Of a DNA stretch of 64,000 nucleotides, positions 50,588 through 59,327 are shown in pieces. Origin of the DNA: Flavobacterium psychrophilum (GTDB lineage Bacteria; Bacteroidota; Bacteroidia; Flavobacteriales; Flavobacteriaceae); assembly GCA_945890865.1 (NCBI GenBank), contig CAMDDB010000009.1, positions 13,357 through 77,356 on the forward strand, in the 5' to 3' direction. The notes beneath the pieces are model-generated. The model was not told the DNA's origin and ran no database searches. It saw only the letters and a list, made by a program, of their open reading frames with translations. The first letter of the stretch is position 1. Each line of letters opens with the position of its first letter. Both the position numbers and the translations under genes were made by a program.

Positions 50588-52060
50588 TTATCTCGAATAA
50601 TTTGGAGCTTCTTTTGTAATGGTTACATTGTGTGGGTGACTTTCGCCAATGCCACTTGCCGTAATTCGAATGAAACGACCATTTTCTTGCAACGTTGGAA
50701 TATCTTTTGCACCGCAATACCCCATTCCTGCTCTTAACCCACCTATGAATTGTTGCATACTTTCGTTCAGTTCGCCTTTATAAGGCACACGACCTACAAT
50801 TCCTTCGGGTACTAATTTCTTCACATCGTCTTCCACATCTTGGAAATAACGGTCTTTTGAACCCTCTTGCATCGCTTCCACCGAACCCATTCCGCGATAC
50901 GATTTGAATTTTCTTCCTTCAAAAATAATGGTTTCTCCTGGAGATTCTTTTGTTCCGGCTAAAAGCGAACCCAACATCACACAATCGGCACCCGCTGCAA
51001 TGGCTTTAGGAATATCCCCAGTGTAACGAATACCCCCATCGGCAATAACGGGAACACCTGTTCCTTTTAATGCTGCGGCTACTTCTAATACGGCTGAAAA
51101 TTGAGGAAACCCAACACCCGCAATTACTCTCGTAGTACAGATAGATCCTGGACCAATTCCAACTTTCACCGCATCGGCTCCATTTTGAGCCAAATACAAA
51201 GCGGCTTCTGGAGTAGCAATATTACCTACTATTACGTCTAAATCTGGAAATTTTGCTTTAACGGCTTTTAAAACATCTACTACACCTTTTGTATGACCGT
51301 GTGCCGTATCAATAATAACCGCATCTACTCCTGCATTAACTAAAGCGGAAGCGCGTTCCACCGCATCGGCAGTTACCCCTATGGCTGCTGCTACACGCAA
51401 ACGACCAAATCGATCTTTATTGGCAATCGGTTTTTGCGTCAGTTTTGTGATATCTCTAAAGGTGATTAAACCTACTAATTTATTTTGCTGATCTACAACC
51501 GGTAATTTTTCAATTTTATTTTCTTGTAAAATACCTTCTGCTTCTTGAAGTGTAGTCCCTTGAGCAGCCGTCACTAAATTCTCAGAGGTCATAACTTCTA
51601 AAATGGAACGGGTATTTATTTTTTCGAAACGTAAATCTCTATTAGTAACAATGCCTTTTAACGTTCCGGTTTCATCTATTACTGGAATACCGCCAATGCT
51701 AAATTCTTTCATCGCTGCTTTTGCATCGCCCACAGTAGCAGTTAAAGGTAACGTTACCGGATCGATAATCATACCGCTTTCGGCACGTTTTACTTTCTTA
51801 ACTTTTGCCGCTTGTTGTTCAATTGTCATGTTTTTATGCAACACGCCTATTCCGCCTTCTTGTGCCATAGCAATAGCCATTGAACTTTCGGTTACCGTAT
51901 CCATAGCTGCGGAAACGATAGGCACATTCAAAGTAATATTTCTCGAAAATTTCGATTGAATATTTACTTCACGTGGTAATATTTCTGAATAATTTGGGAT
52001 CAACAATACATCGTCATAGGTAAGGCCTTCGCCAACGATCTTAGTAGTATGTGCTTTCAT
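50588..52060 (-). CDS. guaB: Inosine-5'-monophosphate dehydrogenase
   Basis: NAD-dependent enzyme of guanine nucleotide synthesis, IMP to XMP, 490 residues. The catalytic Cys loop is [15 protein letters not shown]; a CBS pair is inserted at about residues 95-215 ([32 protein letters not shown]); [11 protein letters not shown] is the substrate-binding flap region. Full length and typical. A TATATTTG box lies about 33 bp upstream. Confidence 0.97.
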   Translation of the reverse strand: MKAHTTKIVGEGLTYDDVLLIPNYSEILPREVNIQSKFSRNITLNVPIVSAAMDTVTESSMAIAMAQEGGIGVLHKNMTIEQQAAKVKKVKRAESGMIIDPVTLPLTATVGDAKAAMKEFSIGGIPVIDETGTLKGIVTNRDLRFEKINTRSILEVMTSENLVTAAQGTTLQEAEGILQENKIEKLPVVDQQNKLVGLITFRDITKLTQKPIANKDRFGRLRVAAAIGVTADAVERASALVNAGVDAVIIDTAHGHTKGVVDVLKAVKAKFPDLDVIVGNIATPEAALYLAQNGADAVKVGIGPGSICTTRVIAGVGFPQFSAVLEVAAALKGTGVPVIADGGIRYTGDIPKAIAAGADCVMLGSLLAGTKESPGETIIFEGRKFKSYRGMGSVEAMQEGSKDRYFQDVEDDVKKLVPEGIVGRVPYKGELNESMQQFIGGLRAGMGYCGAKDIPTLQENGRFIRITASGIGESHPHNVTITKEAPNYSR

Positions 52061-52092
52061 GGTGCAATTTGTTGTAGCTGTTAAATTGCATG

Positions 52093-52100
52093 CAAATATA
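52093..52100 (-). promoter_or_regulatory. -7 box of guaB
   Basis: TATATTTG on the minus strand, 32 bp upstream of the ATG. No TTG at the -33 position. Confidence 0.45.
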
Positions 52101-52182
52101 CGAAAAAAAGTAAATAGTTTGTGTATTTATTAAATAGAATTATTTGGAACGAAGAAAAAAAAACAACGAGATATCGCTTCAC

Positions 52183-53046
52183 TTAATGAAATGCCCCAAA
52201 CAACTTCGTTGCTTCGTTGTAAGCACTTTCAAAACTCATAGGGCTGGTGTGGGTATTTTCTCTTTGGGTGGTAAAATACGACAATAACTTTTCGGTTGGC
52301 ATATTGCCCGTTAACTCATCCTTTGCCATAGGACAACCGCCCAATCCTTGAATTGCTCCATCAAAGCGTCGGCAACCAGCATGATAAGCCGCGTCAATTT
52401 TTTCAAACCACTTATCGGGCGTGGTATGCAAATGAGCCCCAAATTCAATAGTAGGATATTTTGGAATCAAATGGGAAAATAAATAATCGATAACTTCGGG
52501 TGTAGAACTTCCTACCGTATCTGAAAGCGAAAGAATTTTCACCCCTTTTTGCGCTAGTATTTCGGTCCATTCTCCTACAATTGCTACATTCCAAGGATCA
52601 CCGTAGGGATTACCAAATCCCATAGAAATATAGGTCACTACTTCTTTGTTACTGTCTGCGGCAATGGCTAAAATCTCTTCTAGGGTTATCAAACTTTCCG
52701 CAATGGTTTTGTGTGTATTTCGCATTTGAAAATTCTCGGAAATCGAAAAAGGAAAACCCAAATACTGAATTTCGGAATACTGAGCCGCAAGTTGAGCGCC
52801 TTGCGTATTGGCAACAATAGCTAATAATTTACTGCGGGTTTGCGACAGATCCAACTGAGCTAAAACCTCAGCCGTATCTTGCATTTGAGGAATGGCTTTT
52901 GCCGAAACAAAACTACCAAAATCTATCGTATCAAAACCAACCCGCAATAGGGCTTGCAAGTACTTTACCTTTTGCTCTGTTGGGATAAAAGTTTTAATGC
53001 CTTGCATGGCATCGCGCGGACATTCTATGATTTTGATTTCCTTCAT
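52183..53046 (-). CDS. Hydroxymethylglutaryl-CoA lyase
   Basis: TIM-barrel enzyme of the DRE-metallolyase family, 287 residues; cleaves HMG-CoA to acetyl-CoA and acetoacetate in leucine breakdown. Motifs: IIECPRDAMQGIKTFIPTE (substrate/metal region), VTYISMGFGNPYGDPW and the catalytic Cys loop GLGGCPMAKDELTGN. The ECPRDAMQ start replaces the commoner EVGPRDGLQ. The stop of pyrD lies 19 bp upstream on the same strand, yet a TATCTTTG box sits in that gap, so the gene may have a separate, leaderless transcript as well. Confidence 0.93.
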   Translation of the reverse strand: MKEIKIIECPRDAMQGIKTFIPTEQKVKYLQALLRVGFDTIDFGSFVSAKAIPQMQDTAEVLAQLDLSQTRSKLLAIVANTQGAQLAAQYSEIQYLGFPFSISENFQMRNTHKTIAESLITLEEILAIAADSNKEVVTYISMGFGNPYGDPWNVAIVGEWTEILAQKGVKILSLSDTVGSSTPEVIDYLFSHLIPKYPTIEFGAHLHTTPDKWFEKIDAAYHAGCRRFDGAIQGLGGCPMAKDELTGNMPTEKLLSYFTTQRENTHTSPMSFESAYNEATKLFGAFH

Positions 53047-53051
53047 CGTTT

Positions 53052-53059
53052 CAAAGATA
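53052..53059 (-). promoter_or_regulatory. -7 box of HMG-CoA lyase, possibly leaderless
   Basis: TATCTTTG on the minus strand, five bases before the ATG, inside the 19-bp gap after pyrD. Confidence 0.4.
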
Positions 53060-53065
53060 GCTATT

Positions 53066-54085
53066 TTAGATCTGTGCTAAAATCTTTTTATTGATGGCTT
53101 GAACCAAAGCCGGTCCTTCATAAATAAATCCTGTGTATAACTGAACCAAACTAGCGCCTGCGTTTAATTTTTCCATCGCATCATCAGCCGAATGAATCCC
53201 GCCTACTCCAATAATTGGAAACGATTGATTACTTTTTTCCGAAAGAAAACGAATCACTTCGGTTGCACGTTTAGCCAATGGTTTACCCGACAAACCGCCC
53301 ATTTCTGATTTATTTACCGATTGTAACCCTTCACGAGAAATTGTGGTATTGGTTGCAATTACTCCTGCAATTTTTGTTTCGTTTACAATTTCAATTATAT
53401 CTATTAATTGTTCATCCGACAGATCGGGTGCTATTTTTAACAGAATTGGTTTGTGGTTTGTGGTTTGTAATTTATTGCTTTCTAAAGTTTGCAACAATTT
53501 TTTTAGTGGTTCTTTTTCTTGCAATTCGCGAAGATTGGGCGTGTTTGGAGAACTTACATTCACTACAAAATAATCAACATAAGGGAATAATTCCTCAAAA
53601 CAAATCTCGTAATCGTTAACTGCTTCTGCATTGGGTGTTAGTTTATTTTTTCCAATATTCCCACCAATTAAAACACCTTTATTTTTTTTCAAGCGAGCAA
53701 CCGCTTCTTGCACCCCACCATTATTGAAACCCATTCGGTTGATAATGGCATTGTCTTCTTTCAATCGAAATAATCTTTTTTTAGGATTCCCTTCTTGCCC
53801 AACGGGTGTTAGGGTTCCTATTTCTATAAAACCAAAACCAAAATTGGATAACTCTTGATATAATTTTGCGTCTTTATCAAACCCAGCGGCTAATCCGACA
53901 GGATTTTTAAATTTTATCCCGAATACTTCCCGTTCTAATCGCGGGTCATTTACTTCGTAAAGCGCTTTACATAAACCCGAAAAACCAGGAATTTTATTCA
54001 GAAATCGAATGGCTGAAAAGGTAATATAATGTATTCTTTCTGGATCAAAACAGAAAAATAATGGTCGTATGATTAATTTATACAT
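53066..54085 (-). CDS. pyrD: Dihydroorotate dehydrogenase (quinone), class 2
   Basis: FMN enzyme oxidising dihydroorotate in pyrimidine synthesis with quinone as acceptor, 339 residues. The N-terminal helical membrane-association domain (about 1-45) precedes the barrel; [36 protein letters not shown] (catalytic Ser region), [11 protein letters not shown] and [19 protein letters not shown] (FMN phosphate site) are clear. Class 2 is indicated by the catalytic Ser and the N-terminal extension. HMG-CoA lyase follows 19 bp downstream. Confidence 0.96.
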   Translation of the reverse strand: MYKLIIRPLFFCFDPERIHYITFSAIRFLNKIPGFSGLCKALYEVNDPRLEREVFGIKFKNPVGLAAGFDKDAKLYQELSNFGFGFIEIGTLTPVGQEGNPKKRLFRLKEDNAIINRMGFNNGGVQEAVARLKKNKGVLIGGNIGKNKLTPNAEAVNDYEICFEELFPYVDYFVVNVSSPNTPNLRELQEKEPLKKLLQTLESNKLQTTNHKPILLKIAPDLSDEQLIDIIEIVNETKIAGVIATNTTISREGLQSVNKSEMGGLSGKPLAKRATEVIRFLSEKSNQSFPIIGVGGIHSADDAMEKLNAGASLVQLYTGFIYEGPALVQAINKKILAQI

Positions 54086-54104
54086 GATTTATAATGTTGT
54101 CTTG

Positions 54105-54112
54105 CAAAAGTA
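54105..54112 (-). promoter_or_regulatory. -7 box of pyrD
   Basis: TACTTTTG on the minus strand, 19 bp upstream of the ATG. Confidence 0.45.
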
Positions 54113-54155
54113 AGAAAATGACCTCCAAAAAAAAAGAATTGAGGCGTTATGTTGG

Positions 54156-54662
54156 CTACTTTGTTTTGAGCAGGAGCACTACTTCTATTGGACTATTGGT
54201 TCGTGGTCCAAAAGTTCTGGCTTGACGTTCGTTTTCGCTCGAGCATAAAATATACATATTGAACGCCTGCAATTGCACCAATTGTTCTTGAAATCGTCCT
54301 TTAGCATCTTGGATTTTGACGTAAAAATCTTCGGCAGGAAAGGTATTTGTAACAGAAAGCAAATAGGTATCTCCAGCATAGGGGAAAAACCATTTTTCAG
54401 GTTCGTTGGGTTTACTAATCAGGAGATTTCGACTAAAAACTAGGGCTTGATTAGCGTTTTTCCAACTGTATTTGTTGTTTTCATTGATTACATCTTCCCC
54501 TTTTTCATTGACCAACGTAATTTTTAGATCTGCAATATTTTCCGATTTTCCTTCATCATGAGCTTTTACGACCAAATAGGACGTAAAATCAAACCCACAA
54601 TGCGGTACTTGTCCAAAAGTAAACAAAGAGATAGCAAGAAAAAAATAGATGCTAATTTTCAT
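54156..54662 (-). CDS. Exported protein of unknown function
   Basis: A 168-residue protein with a signal peptide (FFLAISLFTFGQ) and a beta-rich mature part of an Ig-like or carbohydrate-binding appearance (YLVVKAHDEGKSENIADLKI, DFYVKIQDAKGRFQEQLVQL). Two Cys remain (PHCGFD and ILCSS). No domain recognised. It starts 2 bp after a small cytochrome c gene on the same strand, so the two are cotranscribed and may work together in the periplasm (inference). Confidence 0.8.
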   Translation of the reverse strand: MKISIYFFLAISLFTFGQVPHCGFDFTSYLVVKAHDEGKSENIADLKITLVNEKGEDVINENNKYSWKNANQALVFSRNLLISKPNEPEKWFFPYAGDTYLLSVTNTFPAEDFYVKIQDAKGRFQEQLVQLQAFNMYILCSSENERQARTFGPRTNSPIEVVLLLKTK

Positions 54663-54664
54663 AG

Positions 54665-54961
54665 TTATTGTTTCGCATTTTCTTTAAGATACGCTAAAAT
54701 AAATTGAATCTCGTCATTTGGAATATTCCCTTTCTTTTGCATTTCAAATACGATTGGTTCCCATTGTTGAGCGGTATAAGCAGTTGGCTCGTATATATCA
54801 TGGCAAGCAGCACACTGGTTTTGAAACATTTTTTTTCCTGGGTCTTCCATATTCATTGTAACCGCAACTGTGGGTTGTGTTGGAGTAGTTACTTGTTTTT
54901 TACTCACACAAGAAAGTAGACTTAAAAAAAACGTAAACGCTAGGAATAATTTGATTTTCAT
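54665..54961 (-). CDS. Small c-type cytochrome lipoprotein
   Basis: A 98-residue protein: lipoprotein signal (FLAFTFFLSLLSC, Cys at about 18), a Thr/Pro/Val-rich spacer, then a single heme motif NQCAACHDIY. The methionine ligand is probably in FEMQKKGNI. The rest (QWEPIVFEMQKKG, IQFILAYLKENAKQ) fits class I-like mono-heme cytochromes. It likely passes electrons in the periplasm while attached to a membrane. The ATG at 54961 is chosen because it begins the signal peptide; a longer frame reaches 55000. Confidence 0.88.
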   Translation of the reverse strand: MKIKLFLAFTFFLSLLSCVSKKQVTTPTQPTVAVTMNMEDPGKKMFQNQCAACHDIYEPTAYTAQQWEPIVFEMQKKGNIPNDEIQFILAYLKENAKQ

Positions 54962-54985
54962 GGATTTCTGTTTATTGGGTAAATA

Positions 54986-55022
54986 TAAAAAAAATCCCAA
55001 GACAAGGTCTCAGGAATTTTTT
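54986..55022 (-). terminator. Intrinsic terminator after the PPIase gene
   Basis: On the minus strand TCCTGAGAC-CTT-GTCTTGGGA forms a stem of nine pairs (two wobble) followed by eight Ts, 25 bp after the stop at 55047. Confidence 0.7.
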
Positions 55023-55046
55023 AAACTGTTTATTAATCTGTACTTT

Positions 55047-55979
55047 TTACTTAACATCCATTAATTCTACATCAAATACCAAGGTAGCATCTGGCGGAAT
55101 TACACCACCTGCACCTCTAGAACCGTATCCTAAATAGGAAGGAATTACAAAACGTGCTTTGTCTCCAACTTGTAGCAAGGAGATACCTTCGTCCCATCCT
55201 TCAATTACTTGACCCATGCCTAATGTAAAATCAATCGGCTGTTTTCTTTTATAAGAAGAATCAAAAACTTGTCCGTTCTCTAGTGCTCCTTGATAATGTA
55301 CCGATACTTTTTTACCTTTTTCAGCTTGGGTTCCGTTTCCTTTTTGAATAATTTTGTAACGCAAACCACTTTCGGTTTTTTGAAAACCAGCAGCTAATTT
55401 TTCTAAGGCTTCTTCAGCCATTCTTTTTTGTTCTTCGATACGTTTGGCTCGAGACCCTTCAAAAGTTCTAAACGCTTCAATAGCATTCCATTTTTCAGCC
55501 GCCTCACCCACTCTAATGATTTCGATACTTTCTAACGCGTCATTTCCTTCAACAGCATCTACAACGTCCTGACCTTCTACTACATGTCCAAAAACAGTAT
55601 GTTTTCCATCCAACCAATTGGTAGGAATATGGGTAATAAAAAATTGAGATCCATTCGTACCAGGACCGGCATTGGCCATAGACAACACTCCTGGTTTATC
55701 GTGTTTTAAATTGGGATGAAACTCGTCATCAAAGTTATACCCTGGCCCACCAGTTCCTTGTCCTTGAGGACAGCCTCCTTGAATCATAAAGTCAGGAATA
55801 ACACGGTGAAATTTTAACCCATCGTAATAAGGTTTACCCATTGGACGCGCCGAATTTTCTAATTGACCTTCTGCTAATCCCACAAAATTTCCTACTGTTC
55901 CAGGAGTCAATTCGTGTGTTAATTTCACTAAAATAGTCCCTTTTGCTGTGTTAAATTTAGCATATATTCCGTTTTCCAT
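55047..55979 (-). CDS. Peptidyl-prolyl isomerase, cyclophilin-FKBP fusion
   Basis: A 310-residue protein with two prolyl-isomerase domains: an N-terminal cyclophilin (about 1-150; [43 protein letters not shown]) and a C-terminal FKBP (about 205-310; [58 protein letters not shown]). The active-site residues of both look intact. No signal peptide is seen, so it is predicted cytosolic, unlike most combined forms. Likely a folding helper. Confidence 0.93.
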   Translation of the reverse strand: MENGIYAKFNTAKGTILVKLTHELTPGTVGNFVGLAEGQLENSARPMGKPYYDGLKFHRVIPDFMIQGGCPQGQGTGGPGYNFDDEFHPNLKHDKPGVLSMANAGPGTNGSQFFITHIPTNWLDGKHTVFGHVVEGQDVVDAVEGNDALESIEIIRVGEAAEKWNAIEAFRTFEGSRAKRIEEQKRMAEEALEKLAAGFQKTESGLRYKIIQKGNGTQAEKGKKVSVHYQGALENGQVFDSSYKRKQPIDFTLGMGQVIEGWDEGISLLQVGDKARFVIPSYLGYGSRGAGGVIPPDATLVFDVELMDVK

Positions 55980-56035
55980 TGTTTTGAATTTTAGTTTGAA
56001 AGTGCAAAATTAATACAATAATTGGAGAAAAATTG

Positions 56036-56043
56036 TATTTTTG
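56036..56043 (+). promoter_or_regulatory. -7 box of the DUF1569 gene
   Basis: TATTTTTG, 21 bp before the ATG at 56065; it overlaps the alternative TTG start at 56041, arguing against that start. Confidence 0.45.
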
Positions 56044-56064
56044 AAAGTAAATAAACTCAAATTA

Positions 56065-56511
56065 ATGAAATCTATTTACGACAAAGCATCAAACGAGGCC
56101 ATTATTGCACGTATCCACCAACTCACGCCTGAATCACAAGGTTTGTGGGGACTAATGAATGTCGATCAAATGCTCAAACACTGCAGCGCTGCCATAGATG
56201 TAGCCTTTGGACAAAAAGAAATAAAAGTTAGCTTTTTGATGAAAGTATTAGGACGAGTGGCTAAAAAGAAAGTATTTACCAATAAATTTTTACACAATAG
56301 TCCAACCGCTAAAGAATTTGTTTTTATGGAAACCTACGATTTTGAATTGGCAAAACAGGAACTTATCGAAAAATTTAGTCGGTTTGCGCAAGTAGGAACC
56401 GCTGCGATAAAAATAAAAAAACATCCATTTTGGGGAAACATGACCTATGAAGATTGGGATACCTTGATGTGGAAACATGTGGATCACCACTTAAGACAAT
56501 TTGGCGTTTAA
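56065..56511 (+). CDS. DUF1569 (DinB-like) family protein
   Basis: A 148-residue cytosolic protein of the DUF1569/DinB-like four-helix-bundle superfamily. The first helix region has LWGLMNVDQMLKHCSAAID, the middle ends with SRFAQVGTAAIKIKKHPFWG and the C-terminus WKHVDHHLRQFGV; the His residues in MLKHC and VDHHLRQF are the probable metal ligands. DinB-like members act as metal-dependent thiol transferases or hydrolases, but the reaction here is unknown. The ATG at 56065 was preferred over a TTG at 56041 that lies in a -7 box. Confidence 0.82.
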   Translation: MKSIYDKASNEAIIARIHQLTPESQGLWGLMNVDQMLKHCSAAIDVAFGQKEIKVSFLMKVLGRVAKKKVFTNKFLHNSPTAKEFVFMETYDFELAKQELIEKFSRFAQVGTAAIKIKKHPFWGNMTYEDWDTLMWKHVDHHLRQFGV

Positions 56512-56591
56512 ATTATTTTCCAAATGTTTAGTTTCAGTAGTTACTTGATTATCTTTACAGCTTCATAAAATTGAAACAAAGAGAATACCCC

Positions 56592-57272
56592 ATGCGAATC
56601 GATATTATTACCGTTTTACCCGAATTAATGCGAAGCCCATTTGAAGCTTCTATTATGAAACGTGCCATTGAAAAAGAGTTGGTAGACGTTCATTTTCACA
56701 ACTTGAGAGATTATACCACCAACAAACAAAAAAGCGTTGATGATTATCAATTTGGCGGTGGCGCTGGCATGGTGATGACGGTTCAACCTATTGATGCGTG
56801 CATTACAAAATTAAAAAGCGAACGCACCTACGACGAAATCATATACATGACGCCAGATGGAGAAACCTTGAACCAAAAAATGGCCAATTCCATTTCGATA
56901 TATGAGAATATCTTAATTCTTTGCGGTCATTATAAAGGAGTAGATCAACGGGTGCGCGACATGCACATTACCCGTGAAATTTCAATTGGCGATTATGTAT
57001 TAAGTGGAGGAGAAATCGGTGCTATTGTATTTTGTGACGCAATCATTCGGTTGATTCCAGGAGTCTTAAGCGATGAAACCTCAGCATTAACAGATAGTTT
57101 TCAAGACAATTTATTATCGCCACCTATCTACACCCGTCCTGCCGATTATAATGGATGGAAAGTCCCTGAAATATTATTAAGTGGAAATTTTCCAAAAATC
57201 GAAAAATGGAGAGAAGATAAGGCCTACGAACACACAAAAAACAGAAGACCGGATTTATTGGAAAATGATTAA
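56592..57272 (+). CDS. trmD: tRNA (guanine-N1)-methyltransferase
   Basis: SPOUT methyltransferase making m1G37 in tRNA with a G36, essential for frame maintenance, 226 residues. [21 protein letters not shown] at the start, the deep-trefoil knot region [14 protein letters not shown] and [18 protein letters not shown] are characteristic. The in-frame start further upstream (56571) lacks family support. rplS follows after 194 bp with its own promoter, as in the common trmD-rplS order. Confidence 0.96.
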   Translation: MRIDIITVLPELMRSPFEASIMKRAIEKELVDVHFHNLRDYTTNKQKSVDDYQFGGGAGMVMTVQPIDACITKLKSERTYDEIIYMTPDGETLNQKMANSISIYENILILCGHYKGVDQRVRDMHITREISIGDYVLSGGEIGAIVFCDAIIRLIPGVLSDETSALTDSFQDNLLSPPIYTRPADYNGWKVPEILLSGNFPKIEKWREDKAYEHTKNRRPDLLEND

Positions 57273-57279
57273 TTAATTT

Positions 57280-57303
57280 TGATATTCTGATGTTCTGATG
57301 TTC
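57280..57303 (+). repeat. Short tandem repeats in the trmD-rplS gap
   Basis: Three 8-bp units TGATATTC, TGATGTTC, TGATGTTC, followed by two CTGAAAAT units; TTCTGA/TCAGAA also forms a small palindrome. Confidence 0.7.
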
Positions 57304-57362
57304 AGAAAATCCATTGTCTGAAAATCTGAAAATCGGATTTTTAACTATTTTGAACTTCAAAT

Positions 57363-57392
57363 TTGTTTATTCGATTTTTTTTTATAATTTTG
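57363..57392 (+). promoter_or_regulatory. Promoter of rplS
   Basis: TTG (57363-57365), exactly 19 bp, TAATTTTG (57385-57392). Confidence 0.65.
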
Positions 57393-57398
57393 CACCCA

Positions 57399-57466
57399 CT
57401 TTGAATCAACCTCTGGCGATAGACGTGTATGTTGCTTTGAATCGAAATTATTTATATTATTAAACT
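57399..57466 (+). promoter_or_regulatory. Putative L19 mRNA leader
   Basis: The 70-nt rplS leader has the 9-bp direct repeat CTTTGAATC (57399-57407 and 57435-57443) flanking a hairpin closed by CAAC/GTTG (57407-57410 with 57431-57434) with the GGCGATAGACGTG internal part. Ribosomal-protein leaders of this type have been described for Flavobacteria; whether this matches the L19 motif needs a covariance search. Confidence 0.4.
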
Positions 57467-57823
57467 ATGTCAAATTTAGTTGATTTCGTTAATAACGAAT
57501 TTGTAACCAGAAAAGATTTCCCAGAATTCGGTGCCGGTGATACGATCACTGTGTATTATGAAATTAAAGAGGGTGAAAAAACAAGAACACAGTTCTTCAA
57601 AGGAGTTGTAATTCAAAGAAGAGGTACAGGTGCTACTGAAACTTTTACTATTCGTAAAATGTCTGGAGCTATTGGTGTTGAGCGTATCTTCCCAGTAAAC
57701 TTACCAGCTTTACAAAAAGTTGAAGTAAACCAAAGAGGTAAAGTTCGTAGAGCTCGTATTTACTACTTTAGAGACCTTACAGGTAAAAAAGCAAAAATCA
57801 AAGAAAGAAGATACAAAAATTAG
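57467..57823 (+). CDS. rplS: 50S ribosomal protein L19
   Basis: A 118-residue protein of the large subunit at the 30S-50S interface near the bridge B8. The sequence FGAGDTITVYYEIKEGEKTR, VVIQRRGTGATETFTIRKMS and GVERIFPVNLP is canonical. It follows trmD, and is preceded by a clear promoter and a structured leader. Two terminators follow. Confidence 0.98.
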   Translation: MSNLVDFVNNEFVTRKDFPEFGAGDTITVYYEIKEGEKTRTQFFKGVVIQRRGTGATETFTIRKMSGAIGVERIFPVNLPALQKVEVNQRGKVRRARIYYFRDLTGKKAKIKERRYKN

Positions 57824-57842
57824 TAGCTCCTTTTTCAAGTAT

Positions 57843-57873
57843 AAAAAATCCTGCAATTGCAGGATTTTTTTTT
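57843..57873. terminator. Intrinsic terminator after rplS
   Basis: Near-perfect palindrome with core AAATCCTGCA/TGCAGGATTT and a T-run to 57873. The stem sequence is the same as in the terminator at 35416. Confidence 0.92.
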
Positions 57874-57892
57874 ATGCTATCATTTCTACAAA

Positions 57893-57924
57893 AAAAAGCA
57901 GTGAATAAACACTGCTTTTTATTT
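57893..57924. terminator. Bidirectional terminator before glyA end
   Basis: 11-bp stem AAAAAGCAGTG/CACTGCTTTTT (57893-57903 with 57910-57920), 20 bp downstream of the glyA stop on the minus strand. Confidence 0.9.
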
Positions 57925-57939
57925 TATATTTGAGCTAAA

Positions 57940-59214
57940 TTAAAAAACAAACATAGCACGTTCGCCCATTAAATCGTTCACTTCTGCTGCTACTTGCTCT
58001 AGCACGGCTTCATCCGAATAATTCATCAATACTTTATCAATTAAAGCTACTACGGTTTCCATATCCTCTTCTACTAAACCTCGAGTGGTAATCGCTGGAG
58101 TTCCTACACGAATTCCAGAAGTTACAAAAGGCGATTTATCATCAAAAGGCACCATATTTTTATTTACGGTAATCTCAGCTTTTACCAAAGCATTTTCAGC
58201 GTCTTTACCCGAAATATTTTTGTTGCGCAAATCAATCAACATCATGTGATTATCGGTTCCTCCAGAGATTAATTTATAACCCCTTTTGTTAAAAGCCACT
58301 GCCATAGCTTGTGCATTGCTTTTTACTTGCATCGCATAACGGAAAAACTCATCGGTTAAACATTCACCAAAAGCTACCGCTTTAGCCGCAATAATATGCA
58401 TTAAAGGTCCGCCTTGGTTTCCAGGAAAAACCGACATATCCAAAATATGCGACATCATTCTGATGTCCCCTTTAGGCGTGGTCCATCCCCAAGGATTTTC
58501 AAAATCATTACCCATCAAAATCATTCCACCTCTAGGACCTCTTAATGTTTTATGAGTTGTTGTGGTTACAATATGACAATGAGGAATAGGATCGTTTAGC
58601 AATCCTTTGGCTATTAATCCCGCAGGATGCGATATATCAGCTAATAATAAGGCACCTACACTATCTGCAATTTCACGGAAACGTTTAAAATCCATATCTC
58701 TAGAATAGGCAGAAGCACCCGCAATAATCATTTTTGGTTTGTTGGCCAACGCAATTTCTTGAATTTTATCATAGTTCAAAACACCTGTTGCTTCTTCTAC
58801 TCCATAAAAAACTGGGTTATATAATTTACCCGAAAAATTAACCGGTGAGCCGTGTGTTAAATGTCCACCATGGGATAAATCAAAACCCAATATAGTATCA
58901 CCTGGTTTCAAACAGGCAGCAAAAACGGCTGTATTTGCTTGAGAACCCGAATGCGGTTGCACATTTACATATTCAGCACCAAATAATGCTTTTGCTCTAT
59001 CGATAGCAATTTGCTCTACAACATCTACCACTTCACATCCACCATAGTATCGTTTACCAGGGTAGCCTTCGGCATATTTGTTGGTTAAACAAGAACCTGC
59101 AGCTTCCATTACTTGGTCACTTACAAAGTTTTCGGAAGCAATTAATTCAATACCATGAATTTGTCTATCCTGTTCGTCTAAAATAAGGTCAAAAATTTGT
59201 TCGTCGCGTTGCAT
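57940..59214 (-). CDS. glyA: Serine hydroxymethyltransferase
   Basis: PLP enzyme interconverting serine and glycine with tetrahydrofolate, the main one-carbon source, 424 residues. The PLP Lys is in [51 protein letters not shown] and [20 protein letters not shown] are typical. The start is the ATG at 59214; a TAATTTTG box lies 28 bp upstream. Divergent from fumarylacetoacetase. Confidence 0.97.
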   Translation of the reverse strand: MQRDEQIFDLILDEQDRQIHGIELIASENFVSDQVMEAAGSCLTNKYAEGYPGKRYYGGCEVVDVVEQIAIDRAKALFGAEYVNVQPHSGSQANTAVFAACLKPGDTILGFDLSHGGHLTHGSPVNFSGKLYNPVFYGVEEATGVLNYDKIQEIALANKPKMIIAGASAYSRDMDFKRFREIADSVGALLLADISHPAGLIAKGLLNDPIPHCHIVTTTTHKTLRGPRGGMILMGNDFENPWGWTTPKGDIRMMSHILDMSVFPGNQGGPLMHIIAAKAVAFGECLTDEFFRYAMQVKSNAQAMAVAFNKRGYKLISGGTDNHMMLIDLRNKNISGKDAENALVKAEITVNKNMVPFDDKSPFVTSGIRVGTPAITTRGLVEEDMETVVALIDKVLMNYSDEAVLEQVAAEVNDLMGERAMFVF

Positions 59215-59242
59215 TGTGAAAGTTATTTCGTTAAAATTAGGT

Positions 59243-59250
59243 CAAAATTA
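59243..59250 (-). promoter_or_regulatory. -7 box of glyA
   Basis: TAATTTTG on the minus strand, within 33 bp of the divergent fumarylacetoacetase -7 box. Confidence 0.45.
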
Positions 59251-59260
59251 CAAAAAAGGT

Positions 59261-59290
59261 TTGTTAGATTGCGAGATAATTTTATATTTG
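59261..59290 (+). promoter_or_regulatory. Promoter of the fumarylacetoacetase gene
   Basis: TTG (59261-59263), exactly 19 bp, TATATTTG (59283-59290), 37 bp before the ATG at 59328. Confidence 0.65.
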
Positions 59291-59327
59291 ATTGATAATT
59301 TTTCAACAACAAACTAACAATAATAAT

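Noticed and set aside
57280..57345. Short repeats between trmD and rplS as a CRISPR or insertion trace
   Set aside because: Units are only 8 bp and directly tandem without spacers; best seen as simple-sequence repeats.
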